From NCBI GenBank assembly GCA_905250115.1, contig CAJNOI010000277.1:28108-92107 (forward strand): 64,000 nucleotides of DNA. Reading direction: 5' to 3'. Below the pieces are notes generated by a model. That model was not told the origin of the DNA and ran no database searches. It saw only the letters and a list, made by a program, of their open reading frames with translations. Every line of letters starts with the position of its first letter. Position 1 is the first letter of the stretch. Origin of the DNA: Adineta steineri (lineage: Eukaryota > Rotifera > Eurotatoria > Adinetida > Adinetidae). Positions 52,432 to 64,000 of this stretch are shown here, one piece after another. The position numbers and the translations under genes are program-made.

Positions 52432-55400
52432 ATGAAAACAAGAGGTGGAAGAAAAGAGAAACCCGTAAGCATTACATTCGTTTTTTAAAATCTAGGTGTT
52501 TTTGATAAAAAAAGAGTTTTTTATTAAATTTTTAAGCAACTCTATAGCCATATTGCTTCGGCTATAATACCAGTAACTAGTATAATTGCTGTTCCATCAG
52601 CTGCACAACATTTTCCACAACAAAAAATACATCCACAAGAAGAATGGGGTCCGTTAGCATCGACTCTTCTTCGTGCTTCTTTTACCGGTCAAATGCTTAT
52701 TCCATCAGCAAATTTAAGTTCTTTAAATCAAAGTAATGATGATGATGATGATGATGGTGAAAATAATTATCAGCCATCGAAACCACGAACAAGTATTGGA
52801 CGAATGGATGCAAGTACAGATGAAGATGAAAGGTAATAATAAAATTAGTTTTTTTTCTCATTTATAATATGTCATCTATAGTGATGAAGATGGACATAGA
52901 CGTCAGAGAACAGCTCAATCAACTGCTGTTAGAAGTGTAAGAATATTATTTATTACATTTTAGTTATTAACATTTTGTTTAATTATAGACTTCATCTCGA
53001 TCAGCATCATTGTCCGATGCTGAAAAACGTCTTTTTGGTCATATTACAAATGATGAAGGTAAGTTATATGTGAAAATTGAATAGATTTTTATATTAAATA
53101 TTGACTTTGTATTGAATTACAGTTGAACATGGTCTTAGTTCAACAATACGTTCAGATACTAAGCAACCACAAAACGCTGAATCATCACAATCGACATCAA
53201 CAGCGACAACAACTAATGTTTGTTTGCTTTTTTTTAATTAAAACTAATACAATTTTTATTCAATAGGATAAAGAATTAAAACGAGCAACTGTTACTATTA
53301 CACGACAACAGGTACCTAACTTAATTTTAAATCCAGCACCCAGTCAATCAGGTCCAACATCTGCTAGAAGTAATAGTCAAATAGATGTAAGTTTCTTACA
53401 ATATTTTCTTTTTGTTTCGTGATCTATTTTTTTTCTTCCTCAAGGGTATTGATGGTGAAGCGAGATCAATAACGACAGCACGTTCATCTCTTAATGAAAG
53501 TACAACAGTACCAATTAGTGCTCGTTCTGTTTCATTTAAAGAACCTGTTATTTATGAATATGATTCGCCATCATCTACTACTATTACTACTGTTAATCGC
53601 GGATCTGTTCTAGATAAAATCGGTAGATAAATATTTTAATATAAATTTATTATTTTATACATATATCTAATTAGTAATTCCACCACCGGAAGAATATCAA
53701 CAAAATTCTTATGAACTTGAAAAACGTAATCAATTATTGAATGATGAAATTCAACAATTACGATTAAACAATCAAGTAAAATAGAGATTATTTTAATATT
53801 TCGATACAATAAATAAATGAAATTTAGAATCTTCAAAAACAACAAGAAGAATTACTTAATCGTTTACAAACATCACAAAAGCTCTCTCAACGAGAATTAA
53901 ATGATCTACTAAAACAAAGTGGACATGGTAAATTGTCTTCCTCATTCTTTTCGCTATGATTATTTTTTGTTCTAATTAGATCAAACAAAAAATCTTGAAA
54001 ATTTAAATCAAACATTACAAAATCGTTGTGATCAATTACAAAATGAATTAATTTCACTAAGAGAACATTATGCACAAGGTTAATAATCACAAACAAATAT
54101 ATTTAAGTTTCTTTTAATATTTCGTTTAATTGTAGATCAAGGACAATCAAGTGCAACAGAACTTAAAAATGAAAATCATTTTCTTAAAGATTATATTCAT
54201 CGTTTAAATGCTGCTACTAGTGAATATCAAACACTTCATCCACCAGATGCATTAAGAACAGATATGAATGTTCGTATTTGTTAATTTGAACTTCTAAAGA
54301 ATAGAGAAAATTCGTTTCAATATTTAAGTATTTTATGTTCAAGATTATTATTCTATTGTAAAATGAACGAAAGTAAAAAGAAACAACGATACTTCATATT
54401 CCTTAAGCAAAATTTCAAGTATGAGTAGAGTATAGTTAAAGTATAAGTGAAGTCGTGCTTTTTCCTTCTCTCCCTATGTAAGCATTTCATAGTGACAACA
54501 TATTGAAGCCTATTAGAGTCGAAATAAGTTAATATTGTCTCGATCAATTGCATAGTTTTCCTATTCTAAGCTTATTTGTTTGTTATTATATTGATTTAAT
54601 TTTAGGATATTTTTAGCAGAAGTCAAATAAGATTTAGTTTACACAAAACATAGAAATTATGTTTTGACTGTTATGTAAGATTTATGATTGGAAGTTCTTC
54701 TATCTTAATTTCTTACTGATAATTTTTAGTAATACGTTTTTTCTGTAAACTCTATTTCATTAACTTTCCTAAATAGAATCAATAGATAATTGAAACGATG
54801 GTTTTTTTTCGCATGAGAAAGGAATATAGATCAATTATATTTGAATTCTATAAACTTGTATTACATAGGCACTAATTAGATTACTTGGTGTATGGATCGA
54901 GTATATAAGTTATATAATTAAGAAACCGATTACTAGATCCAAGTAAAGAAAAAACCCAAGGAACAAACAGAGGAGACTTCATGCTCATCTTCCCATGTCA
55001 TCAAAATCGACGATCTTATCGTGATTAAGCAACCGATTGATTGTGAGATTCATCACAATAGGCCAAGATTTCGATAAAAAGTTGTCGATTAGTCGCGATT
55101 TGATCGACGATTATTTTTGAATGAAAATATAATCATCATAAATGACAGAATTTTAATAGACTAGATAATTTAACATCATCTGATACTGCACTATCCATGC
55201 CACCGAAACTCCCGAAAAAATTGGCGATTTTATCGCGATATAGAAGCCGATTAATTGTGAGATCTATCGCGATAAAATCGCCAAAATTTGGCGATTTTTT
55301 TTTCGAAAAGTCTTGATTCATGATGATTCCGACAAAATAACCATTTCTCACTGGCGACATAATCGTCGATTTTTCTTTAAAATCGCGATTCACCGCCCAA

Positions 55401-58031
55401 ACCTTGGAGATTTTGATGACATGAGTTTGCATTAGTATCATAAAAAATAAAATAATATTAATATTTTCTCAATATATTCAATCAATTTCTTTTGTATAGA
55501 AAGATCAAAAGAAAATGCAAGGCTTACCAATGAAAGGACCGTCACCAATATGGCTGGTATATTTTCTATTATTTCTTTTTTTTAAGTTTTAATTCATATT
55601 TTGTCTTTTTAAAGCTTAATCAAAAATTTCTTGCTCCATTATTTGTATGTTATGATGAAAAATTACATGAAAGAGAAGAATTTATTAAGAAACTTCAGGT
55701 AAATTAATTTTTGAAATTAAAATTTCGAGAAAAAGAATTTTTATTAATTAGAATCAACTTAATGATTTACATACTGAAATGAAATCAATAACAAATGAAA
55801 ATTTATCATTACATGAACGAATTGCTCGTACATCATCAACAATAATAAATCAAAGCACGACTCATTTACCTGATATGTAAGAAAATATTTTTTTTTTGAT
55901 ATACAAAAAAATTTCTTTTTTTTTGTTTGTAGGGAAAATATAAAGCGACAAGCTTATCTTGTTTTAGAAGAAAATAAAGTTCTTCAAGAACAACTTAATT
56001 TACAAACGAATCGTTTAAATGATGTACAAAAAACACAAATTCAAGAAGGTAAATAATTTTATTTGGTTTAAACAAAAGTAAATAATTTTGTCTTATTAGT
56101 ATCAAATTTAACTCGACGTTTAATGATTGTTGAAAATGAAAAAACTGAAGGAGATCGTACAGTAGCAACAATTCGAATAAAAAACGAAGAATTAAGAAAA
56201 AAATATGAACAATCAATTATTGATGGTGATCATCGAATACATGTAGAAGATCATGTTAGAGAAGTGAATGAAATGAAACGAATAACAGGTAGATTTTATT
56301 TATTATTTTATTCATATTTATTCGCTTTTTCTTTATTAATAGATGAATTAAGTGAAAAACATGCTAGCGAAATGCAATTACTCCTTCGTCGAGTACAGGT
56401 ATATCAAATAAATAGTATTTAAATATAAGAAGTATTATCTACTATCAAATTAGAGCAGTGGCGGATTTAGGATTTTGGAAGGGGGGGGGAGCGATTTTGT
56501 CTAAAAGCTACTTTTTGAGTCCACTCGAAGTAGTGTGAACCTATTTTTGCTGTAAAAAATCAAAAAAAAATTCAGAAAGAGGGGGGCGATGGGAGTGATC
56601 GCCTCCCCAAGTCCGCCACTGGATTAGAGTCAATGATGTATTATTTAATATTTTGAGTTTAGTAATAGGTCAATACTAACGTTTATGATTATTAGTAATA
56701 GAACTATCTAATTCTATTTTGACAATCATAAGCATTAGTCTTAAGCTAATGCTAATTCAATATTAATTTATTCGAATATAAAGTCTTAACATTTCCTAAT
56801 CCATAATATATGCTCGACACTATTTATCTATTGACATTTAGTCGCATTATGAGATATAGAAAATAGAAATAAAATTATTGAAGAATAGTTTTCATGAGTT
56901 ATGGTATCAATCAAAGGCAATAGTTCAGAAGATCGGTAAAATATAAGCATTTAAAATAGGATTCAAGATCAAACCAAAAAAGTTAATTTTGCACATTGTT
57001 TGTTCTGACTTTCCATAGCTAATTAGAATGAAATATGATGTCTGTGTAATCTCTAAACTTCATAAACATCTATAAGTGATTATCTCTATCTGGCATAATG
57101 ATTACAAATCTTTTTTTCTTCAATAATCTAATTTTAATAATTGTATGCCATGCTAATACTACCAATGATGTATTATATTATCTATAGAAAATTGTTTTTG
57201 TATAGGATAAGAGTCGTTAATTTTGTGTGTTCGTTAATAATAATATCTATTTCGATTGAAAACAGGATGCCGAAGCTGCTAAACGAACAGCTCAATTAAA
57301 ATTAAGTGAAAATCGTAGTGATATGGAACGATTAAAGAATGATATAAAAACGATAAAAAAACTCAATCAAAAATTACAAATACGTGTGCAAACATTTGAA
57401 AAAAAACTTGAATTACAGCAAATGAAAGAACAACGAACAACAGCAATGCTTGATAAAGCTCATGAAGATGCAGAAAAATATAAATTAGAACAAGAAGCTT
57501 ATTCAATATTAGTAAAACTAAAGAATTTTATAATTGATTGAAAAAAAAATATATCTATATCTATAGGCTAAAACAAAAGAAGATGAAATGAACAAAACAA
57601 AAGAAAGAATGCAAGAAGAAGGAAAGAAATTAAATGACCTTGAAAATCGTCTTGAAAATTATAAAAGTAAAAATAAAGAACGTACTAATGAAGTTCAAGA
57701 ACAGTAAGTTTATTTTTTCCAAAAAAAATTCTATATCTATTATTTTAAAATAGAATAAAAAAACAATATGATACTTTAAAAGTACGTTGTTCAGAATATG
57801 AACAACGTATTAAACAATTGATGACTTTAGTCAATGAAAAACAAATTCTTATTGACGATTTAAATTCAGAAAAACGGTAAATAGAAATAATGAATCTATA
57901 GAAATTCTTTTTTGTATTTATTTGTTCTTTTTAGTAATCTTGAAGTGGATCTTGAGACAATATGGCAAACAACAAATGCTGATAATAAACGTATGCTTGA
58001 ACAGTTACATGAAATGCGTGTAACGAGTTAA
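52432..58031 (+). CDS. CEP89: Centrosomal protein CEP89
   Basis: Twenty-one exons, 52432-52464, 52537-52832 and so on to 57935-58031, 2,511 nt, 836 aa (human 783). The N-terminus is a short basic stretch followed by HIASAIIPVTSII and LASTLLRASFTG, as in CEP89; then a Ser/Thr-rich disordered part with a six-Asp run. From about residue 300 it is coiled coil. Diagnostic blocks are GLPMKGPSPIWLLNQKFLAP, AYLVLEENKVLQEQL and, near the C-terminus, NLEVDLETIWQTTNADNKRM. CEP89 is a distal-appendage protein of the mother centriole needed for membrane docking and ciliogenesis; bdelloids are ciliated. Two long introns (54270-55499 and 56399-57265) each contain a transposon; the rest are 48-73 bp. The stop follows RVTS. 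Confidence 0.93.
54994..55423. mobile_element. 430-bp inverted-repeat element in a CEP89 intron
   Basis: catgtcatcaaaatc at 54994 is matched by gattttgatgacatg ending at 55423. Inside lie shorter palindromes, notably ttggcgattttatcgcgata and its exact reverse complement about 35 bp later (55221-55282), and repeated attgtgagat words. Intron sequence flanks it on both sides. No target duplication could be fixed, so the ends are approximate. Confidence 0.6.
56456..56621. mobile_element. 166-bp hAT MITE in a CEP89 intron
   Basis: Ends cagtggcggattt and aagtccgccactg are inverted repeats with the CAGTGGCGGA terminus common in hAT elements. Flanks aattagag (56448-56455) and gattagag (56622-56629) match at 7 of 8 bases. 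The interior has long G runs near each end. Non-coding. Confidence 0.88.
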
Positions 58032-58312
58032 TTCGATATATATGCAATTCATTCCTGTGATACAAACGATAACAATGAACAGTATATTTTTTATTTATTA
58101 TGATAATTGTACTTCATTCAATTCTTTTGTTGTTGTTTTATGAAAGATATGAAAACAAAATATATATTTATAATTTCTTTAGGATTGATAATTATTTTTA
58201 TTGCTCACGCGCGCGCTCCCTCTATCCCCCTCTCACATTTGTGTTTCATTTTGATAAAATAGTGTTACAAAAAAAAGAAAAAAAAGAAATGTAGGCTTTT
58301 TTTATATTATTT

Positions 58313-58673
58313 TCATTCGGCACGACGAGAATTAAGACAATCGTAAAATGGAGATAATTTACCAAGACGTTCTTGAGATTTTAAAAACCATAATGGTTTA
58401 TTTTCACATGGATCATTTTTGATTAAACCTTTATAACGAAAAGAACCTGCTTTGACAGATTCACCTTCACCATTATTTCCAGCATCATTATTATCGTCCC
58501 ATGTGTCATAATAACGCTTACGGTTCATAGTTGACGATGAGTGATGAATCGCAACTATTGTAAAAAAAAGAAAAGTAAAGATGGAAAATAAAATATAGAA
58601 TTTAATTAATTGTTAAAGAAAACTTACCGGTGACAACAAATAAAATGAGTAATAACGAAAGTGTTTGTTTCAT
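58313..58673 (-). CDS. 95-aa secreted protein of unknown function
   Basis: Two exons: 58673-58628 encodes the signal peptide MKQTLSLLLILFVVT, and 58554-58313 the rest, ending with NSRRAE. The intron uses gtaagtt and acaatag. The mature part is short: an acidic Asn/Gly/Asp stretch (YYDTWDDNNDAGNNGEGES) then YKGLIKNDPCENKPLWFLKS and FYDCLNS, so only two cysteines (one possible disulphide). I do not recognise it. It could be a small extracellular factor or peptide precursor; basic pairs (KR, RR) flank the ends. It is convergent with CEP89, stops 282 bp apart. Confidence 0.6.
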
Positions 58674-61532
58674 ATCTGCTATGAATAAAATCAAAACTTA
58701 TTAATCTAAAATGAAAGAAAAATCTATGCTAAATACTTTCTCAATTCCTTTTTCATTCGATATAAGCAATGAAGATGTTATACAATAGATCAAAACTATA
58801 TACTAATAAAAATTATTCTATTTATAACTTTCCTTCGTACATACGTTTAACATAATAATCCATAATGAGACTCTAGTAAAACTTGTCAAATTTTTGTATG
58901 ACAAAAATAGCAGAGGTAAATGAATTCGAAGAATATCCTAAAATCTATTTTGAAAAAAAAATGTGGAATTACTATTATACAGATAGAACAAGTGCGATTC
59001 GGATCTGCTGTTTTATATACTCGATCTCATTTACTTCGTAGAACTTCTGCACGCAAGTCGGAAATATTTTTCTTTTTTTCTCTATTTCTATTAGTTATTT
59101 GCCTAGGAAATTCTAATTCTAATAATATATCGTTTTCATATCTGTCCGACTCGGCAAAATCGTTATTTTTTCTTTTTCTCGCTCATCATGATTGACTATA
59201 GAGATGAAAGTTATTGTCTTATTTTTTTTTCTTCTTCTTACAATCTGCCGAATTCCAGTTTGTTTTTTGAACATCATACACATGCTCAATCGAGTTTTGG
59301 TGCTTTTGCGTGCATGGATAAACGGCTAATTTTTAATGCGGAGAATATAATAGAAAAAGAATGGATGTGAATTATTAAATTAACATTTTGGAAGCATCTT
59401 TTCGACAGCGGCTTGTTTTTTTTGTCTATTCGAAGAAAAAAAAGGAACGTCTGTAAATATGTCAAACGTAAACATACGTCCATCTATTTAGTTAGTTTTC
59501 ATTAATAATAAAAAGAAAAAGACATATAAAATTATAGTTTGTCTATCATTAGAATATTTCAATTTTTCGAAGTAAATAATCGTCATCATTTTTCTTCCGA
59601 GAAAAGAAAAGTACTCTCATGATATAAAATATCTATTTAATCAAACGAATGCATAATTGATAGTCAGAAGGAAACAAAATAATAGACGATAGTTCATTGC
59701 CTTGACTATAACTAATCATGCCTAAATCAAGACGAGAATATGACATTGAACGGATTAAAAAAATGCCGAACAAAAGCTTAATTATGATATCTCATGCATT
59801 AATCATAATATTTTTGCATATATTGTAGACAACTTTCACATGAGATTTAGATAGATAGAAAAATATATTATTTATTATGAGAAAATAATCATGATTTTTC
59901 TGTTCTTGCTCATAAAAAATTCATAATAAATTTTGCACTGAACATCTAAAGAAAAGTTCGATTTTTATCTCAGAAGACGCTTTTATTAAATATAAGATCC
60001 ATTGGGTATATAAAAAAACTATTATTTTTGTTTATTAACTTAATTGTTTATCTATGAATACAATGAACTAAGAAGAGTTCTATCCATCATTTGTGACCAA
60101 TAAATAATAGCATGTCTTATAAAATAAAAAGGTTAAAAATCTAATATGATAGAAGGAAAAGATATTTTCTCATGTCATGCTTATTACTAGTTAGTTAAAT
60201 GTTTTGTTGTCTCATATTTCTTAAATGAGTTTTATGCATGTAGAGTTTCTTTTGCCTAAGGAATTTCTAAATATAATTAATATGATTATAATTTAAATCA
60301 TTCTTGATGCAAGAATTTTGTAAATAAAAATTACGGCAATATATATAATTACTAATTTATCACTTGATGTTATTCGAACTATTTTAACCGTCGGACGGTA
60401 TTCTCATGTTATCACACAAACAGTAATATGTGAGTCTACTGGGACCCACATGTAAATGTGTCAAGAGAATTTGATTTTTTTGTCTATTTTGTGCTAGATA
60501 TGATGAAAACGACTACTTTTTTTAGAATTACACTGAGAGAAGGAAAAAATCAATAGATATTCAGTTAAATTCAATGGAGAAAAAGCTAGTAGATCATGGA
60601 TTCACAGGTATTGTCTCAAAATCCGGAAAATTTTATAAAAAGATTCAACAGTTTATTTACCAAAGAAGCATGTACAAGAAAGAAGAAAAACCATTTGATT
60701 TGAAGAGAGGCGACGTAGTTCACTTTTTACTAGCTACCAATAAAGGAAGTCCCACGAGATGTTCATCGTGATCGATCGGATCGGCCTCGAAATATTTGGC
60801 AAGTAGAACTATGAAAGCTCAGGTTCAGTTCTTTCGAATTGGAACTGTCACATTTCTATTAACAAGAGTATTGATTTTAGCTAGAGGGTATGTGTGTGGA
60901 TAAAGCATGGATACAACACCAACACTTAAGCTGCATGTCTGTGTATATTTGCTAATAAAAGTGCAGAGCACAGCAAAGTAGAATGGTACTCGATAGCCGA
61001 TAATTATGGTTGATGTAGACAACCATAAATATTTATGAAAAAAATATTATCATTCTCTTCTGTTAGGACGATATCAGAAATTTTCCGGATTTCAAGACAT
61101 ATTCGATTCACACATATTGAATGAATTCTCTACAAATATGAATAGAAATCATCTGTATAATACCAAAAGTGCGTTGTCGATCTCATCGGATCCACAAATA
61201 ACATGAATAGAGTAATGCAGTTAAATATTATCCAGGCTTGTATTTCGTATATTATAATATATAAATTGTCTACATGATAGATAAAAACAAATTCCTGTGA
61301 ATTTTATTAGTCGGAGCTGAACGTGAAGATATAGTTAAACTTTTATGAATGAAATTGATTATAACTGCCATCTGGCGTTATTTATCGAAAATTGATGGAC
61401 ACCATCTATCTATTGAAGTCTTGATTTGACTTGAGTATTTGATTAACAAATAGAAAAGATATATCAGAATATTCAAGGTTTATTATAATCCGAAAATTTT
61501 TAAGAATTTTTGAAAATCAAAAATAATTCATA
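58674..61532. other. 2.9-kb intergenic region with one transposon
   Basis: Between the divergent 95-aa secreted gene and mitochondrial arginyl-tRNA synthetase. Besides the element at 60607-61104 no gene or RNA is seen. Open frames at 58920-59370 (+) lack any domain or splice context. Confidence 0.5.
60607..61104 (+). mobile_element. 498-bp non-autonomous transposon (copy B) with exact 8-bp target duplication
   Basis: Perfect direct flanks gattcaca (60599-60606 and 61105-61112). Ends are imperfect inverted repeats (ggtattgtctcaaaatccgg against gaatatgtcttgaaatccgg). The whole length matches copy A at 39369-39832 in opposite orientation. The shared open frame (MYKKEEKPFDLKRGDVVHFL) is cut by a stop in this copy, so it is probably not a working protein. 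Confidence 0.85.
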
Positions 61533-63974
61533 ATGAATATACTTCGACAGCAAGCTGTTCGTCAGGTATTTTTCAATTGATATATCATATAAAAAAATAT
61601 ATTTAAATGTAAATAGATCAAAACATTATTTCGTTCTATACCTGAGATTCGTCGAATAAATGATGATCAAGCATATTTTGATGAAAAACTCTATGCATTA
61701 ACACGTATTGAACCAGTTCGTCATAAAGAATCAGCAACGTAAGAGCATCTGTTATTACTTATGCATAAATTGTTCTTTGCTTTATTATTACTAAACCTAT
61801 TTATTTATATACAGACCTTTAGGTCGTTTCATAGTCTCATTACCACAATGTCAAGCAGCTTCATTAATTGAAGGTGATCTTGAATTTAATAAGAATACAA
61901 ATATTCGAGCATTGGTAAATAGAAAAAGGATGATAATAAATCAAGAAAATAAAAGAAACTATTCTTCTGTTTATTAGCCAATTGAACAATCTGATCAACA
62001 AGCTGTTTTAGATAAAGATGGTGGATTACGAGTACCAATTAATTCTTCGACATTTTTTACCGTAGAATATAATATTATAATCAAATATTTTCCGAATTAT
62101 CCTAACTATATTTAATCTAGACAGCATTCAATGAATTAGTCAACATAACTCGTACATCTTCTTATTATGATCCAAAACGATATCGATACTATTTCGATGA
62201 TTGGAGAAAAATACCGAAATGGACTGAGATAACGGATAGATCATTAGATGAACAAAAAAATAAAAAAGTTGTTGTTGAATTTAGGTAAACATAACTAATG
62301 ATCGATGAATATTTTTTAAATATAAATCTCATTTAGTTCACCAAACATTGCTAAACCACTTCATGCTGGTCATTTACGTTCAACTATACTTGGTCAATTT
62401 ATTGCAACAATACATGAACGTTTTCAACATTCTGCTTATCGATTAAATTATCTTGGAGATTGGGGAACACAATATGGTACGACATGAATACTATTTTATT
62501 TTCTCTATTCGTACGTAATTTTAGGTCGTCTTGCGGTTGGATTTGCAAAATTTGGATCATATGAAGAACTTAATAAACATGCACTTAAACATCTTCTTGA
62601 TGTGATTATTCAGTCTTGAAAAATATAATTCATAAAATCTATATTCTTTATTTTAGGTTTATGTACGTGCTAATAAAGATGATTCATTACAAGAAGATGC
62701 AATGAAATATTTTGCTAAAATGGAAGCAGGTAATTGATAGTTATTTATTTGAAATATCAATATGTAGAATAGAATAATTGCTCAATCTATGTTTCTTTTA
62801 TTACAGGTGATAAAGAAGCATTGGATTTATGGAAAACTTTTCGTGAAATGTCAATAAATAATTTAAAACAAGTTTACCAAGTAAAATTTTGTTGATCTCT
62901 TGTTCATAATTCTACTTTCTATATTTTGTTTTAGTTATTTAATATTCAGTTTGATGAATATCATTCTGAATCTCAATTTAGTAAACAAGGAAAAGAAATA
63001 GTTCAACAACTTTGTCAACTTGGTTTATGTAAACAACGTTCGGATGGTGTTTGGGAAGCAATTATTCCTGCGAAATATAATTCTCTACCACGAGATGCTT
63101 GTGTTGTTGTTCAGAAATCTGATGGAACTACTCTATATATTACAAGGTTAATTGAAAGAAATTTGTTTTTTATTTTAATCAAAATATCATTTAGAGATAT
63201 TGCTGCATTGAAATCACGTTTACAAACTATACCAATTGAAAAAATTCTCTATGTTGTAAGTTGTTGAAACAAGAAAGAGAATAAAATTATTGATTGTTTA
63301 TACTTTTGGAAAGGTAGATTCTAGTCAAACAGAACATTTTCGAAATTTATTGACAATATCAAAAGCAATGAATTTTGATCAAGTACAAAATTGGTATGAA
63401 TATATCGAATTTAAGCTGAATATAACGTTCTAATAAATATAAATTGATTTGTAGGAGTTTAGATGATATTTTTGTTCCATTTGGTCGTATGATTAATTTT
63501 CAAACACGAAAAGGAAATTTTAATTTATTATCTGATGTATTCGATGATGCAAAAGAACGAGCAAAAGAAGGACTTGATCGATTTTTAAGTAAATTAAATT
63601 AAAAATTTATGTTTTTTTTTACTTGTTGTCTCTTGTTTTCAATTTTAGTTCGTAAAGAAGGAATTGATCATGCCAAAGTATCTGAAGTTATTGGAAAAGC
63701 TTATTTGATTTTAACTGATTTTTCACGACCACGACGTACTGATTATATATTCTCTTGGCATGATATCTCATCAAAAGATGGTATTGCTTTTCTATTACTA
63801 TATTGTCATGCTAGATTATGCAGGTAGAAATTTATTTGTCATTTTTTTAAATTAAGAATATAATCTATTGTTTCTAGTCTAGAAAAAGAAGTTAAAATAC
63901 CTATAGATTGGTCAGCAAATGTGAATTTATTGACAGATCGACGAGAACATACTCTTATACAACAATTAAGCACG
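61533..63974 (+). CDS. RARS2: Arginyl-tRNA synthetase, mitochondrial type (3' end outside window)
   Basis: Sixteen exons visible, 61533-61565, 61617-61738 and so on to 63878-63974, about 542 aa; the donor gtaaga at 63975 shows that at least one more exon follows. The class-I signature is [18 protein letters not shown], with HAGH (about 177-180) as the HIGH motif; [14 protein letters not shown] stands at the position of the KMSK-like region, which arginyl enzymes degenerate. Other matches: [35 protein letters not shown], and an anticodon-binding domain ([18 protein letters not shown]). The short N-terminus and the sequence type fit RARS2 rather than the cytosolic enzyme; it charges mitochondrial tRNA-Arg. 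All introns about 50-75 bp. Confidence 0.93.
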
Positions 63975-64000
63975 TAAGAAAAATATACTTAATCTGGTTT

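Noticed and set aside
55136-55441. 101-codon minus-strand frame
   Set aside because: Falls inside the palindromic repeat element of the CEP89 intron; repeated sequence explains it.
60574-60771. 65-codon plus-strand frame
   Set aside because: It lies mostly inside transposon copy B and starts upstream of the element boundary, so it is a chance fusion, not a gene.
1-64000. CRISPR arrays, bacterial operons, ribosome binding sites
   Set aside because: The sequence is intron-rich metazoan nuclear DNA; no regularly spaced repeats or bacterial signals were seen.

Overview
The window looks like nuclear DNA of a small invertebrate animal, most likely a bdelloid rotifer. It is AT-rich, the genes are split by many tiny introns (about 50-60 bp, GT-AG), intergenic gaps are short, and the gene set is clearly metazoan: laminin, neuropeptide-type GPCRs, a Ly6/quiver protein and MAP3K4. 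The species assignment is an inference. A run of 10 N at 2724-2733 marks an assembly gap.

Layout. 36-221 (+) is the last exon of an SLC41-type magnesium transporter. 887-1502 (+) is a quiver/Ly6-like GPI protein. 2598-3066 (+) is a putative secreted peptide precursor broken by the N gap, preceded by a degenerate ~77-bp tandem repeat and a TATA box. 3838-4680 holds an unrecognised relic. Then comes a leftward housekeeping cluster: LARP1 (12108-7878), prohibitin 1 (7509-6279) and ABHD18 (6133-4840). 26236-13745 (-) is one laminin alpha chain of 3,795 aa with the alpha-5/LanA layout. 28331-26755 (-) is a neuropeptide-Y-receptor-like GPCR. 28.3-34.0 kb is a gene-poor stretch. 45164-34014 (-) is a 2,210-aa MAP3K4-like kinase whose HRD and DFG motifs are altered. 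48045-48574 (+) is a small cysteine-rich secreted protein. 49902-48670 (-) is an orphan rhodopsin-like GPCR. 52432-58031 (+) is CEP89. 58673-58313 (-) is a 95-aa secreted protein. 61533-63974 and beyond (+) is mitochondrial arginyl-tRNA synthetase, cut by the window edge.

I reconstructed introns by hand. For nearly every complete multi-exon gene the exon lengths add to a multiple of three with one continuous reading frame (prohibitin 276 aa, ABHD18 391, LARP1 1,015, laminin 3,795, MAP3K4 2,210, CEP89 836). That is good internal support for the models.

The main non-genic content is small non-autonomous DNA transposons. Four copies show convincing 8-bp target duplications (13322-13406, 28711-29065, 56456-56621, 60607-61104). 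A diverged inverted copy of the last sits at 39369-39832, and further fold-back elements are at 37601-37780, 42422-42692 and 54994-55423. Five of these sit in introns of MAP3K4 and CEP89 and account for most of the unusually long introns in those genes. The genes do not form one pathway. The clearest functional grouping is a tight same-strand housekeeping cluster whose 145-bp gap suggests polycistronic or trans-spliced expression. I did not find a clearly new multi-gene system; the altered kinase and the transposon set are the most distinctive signals.
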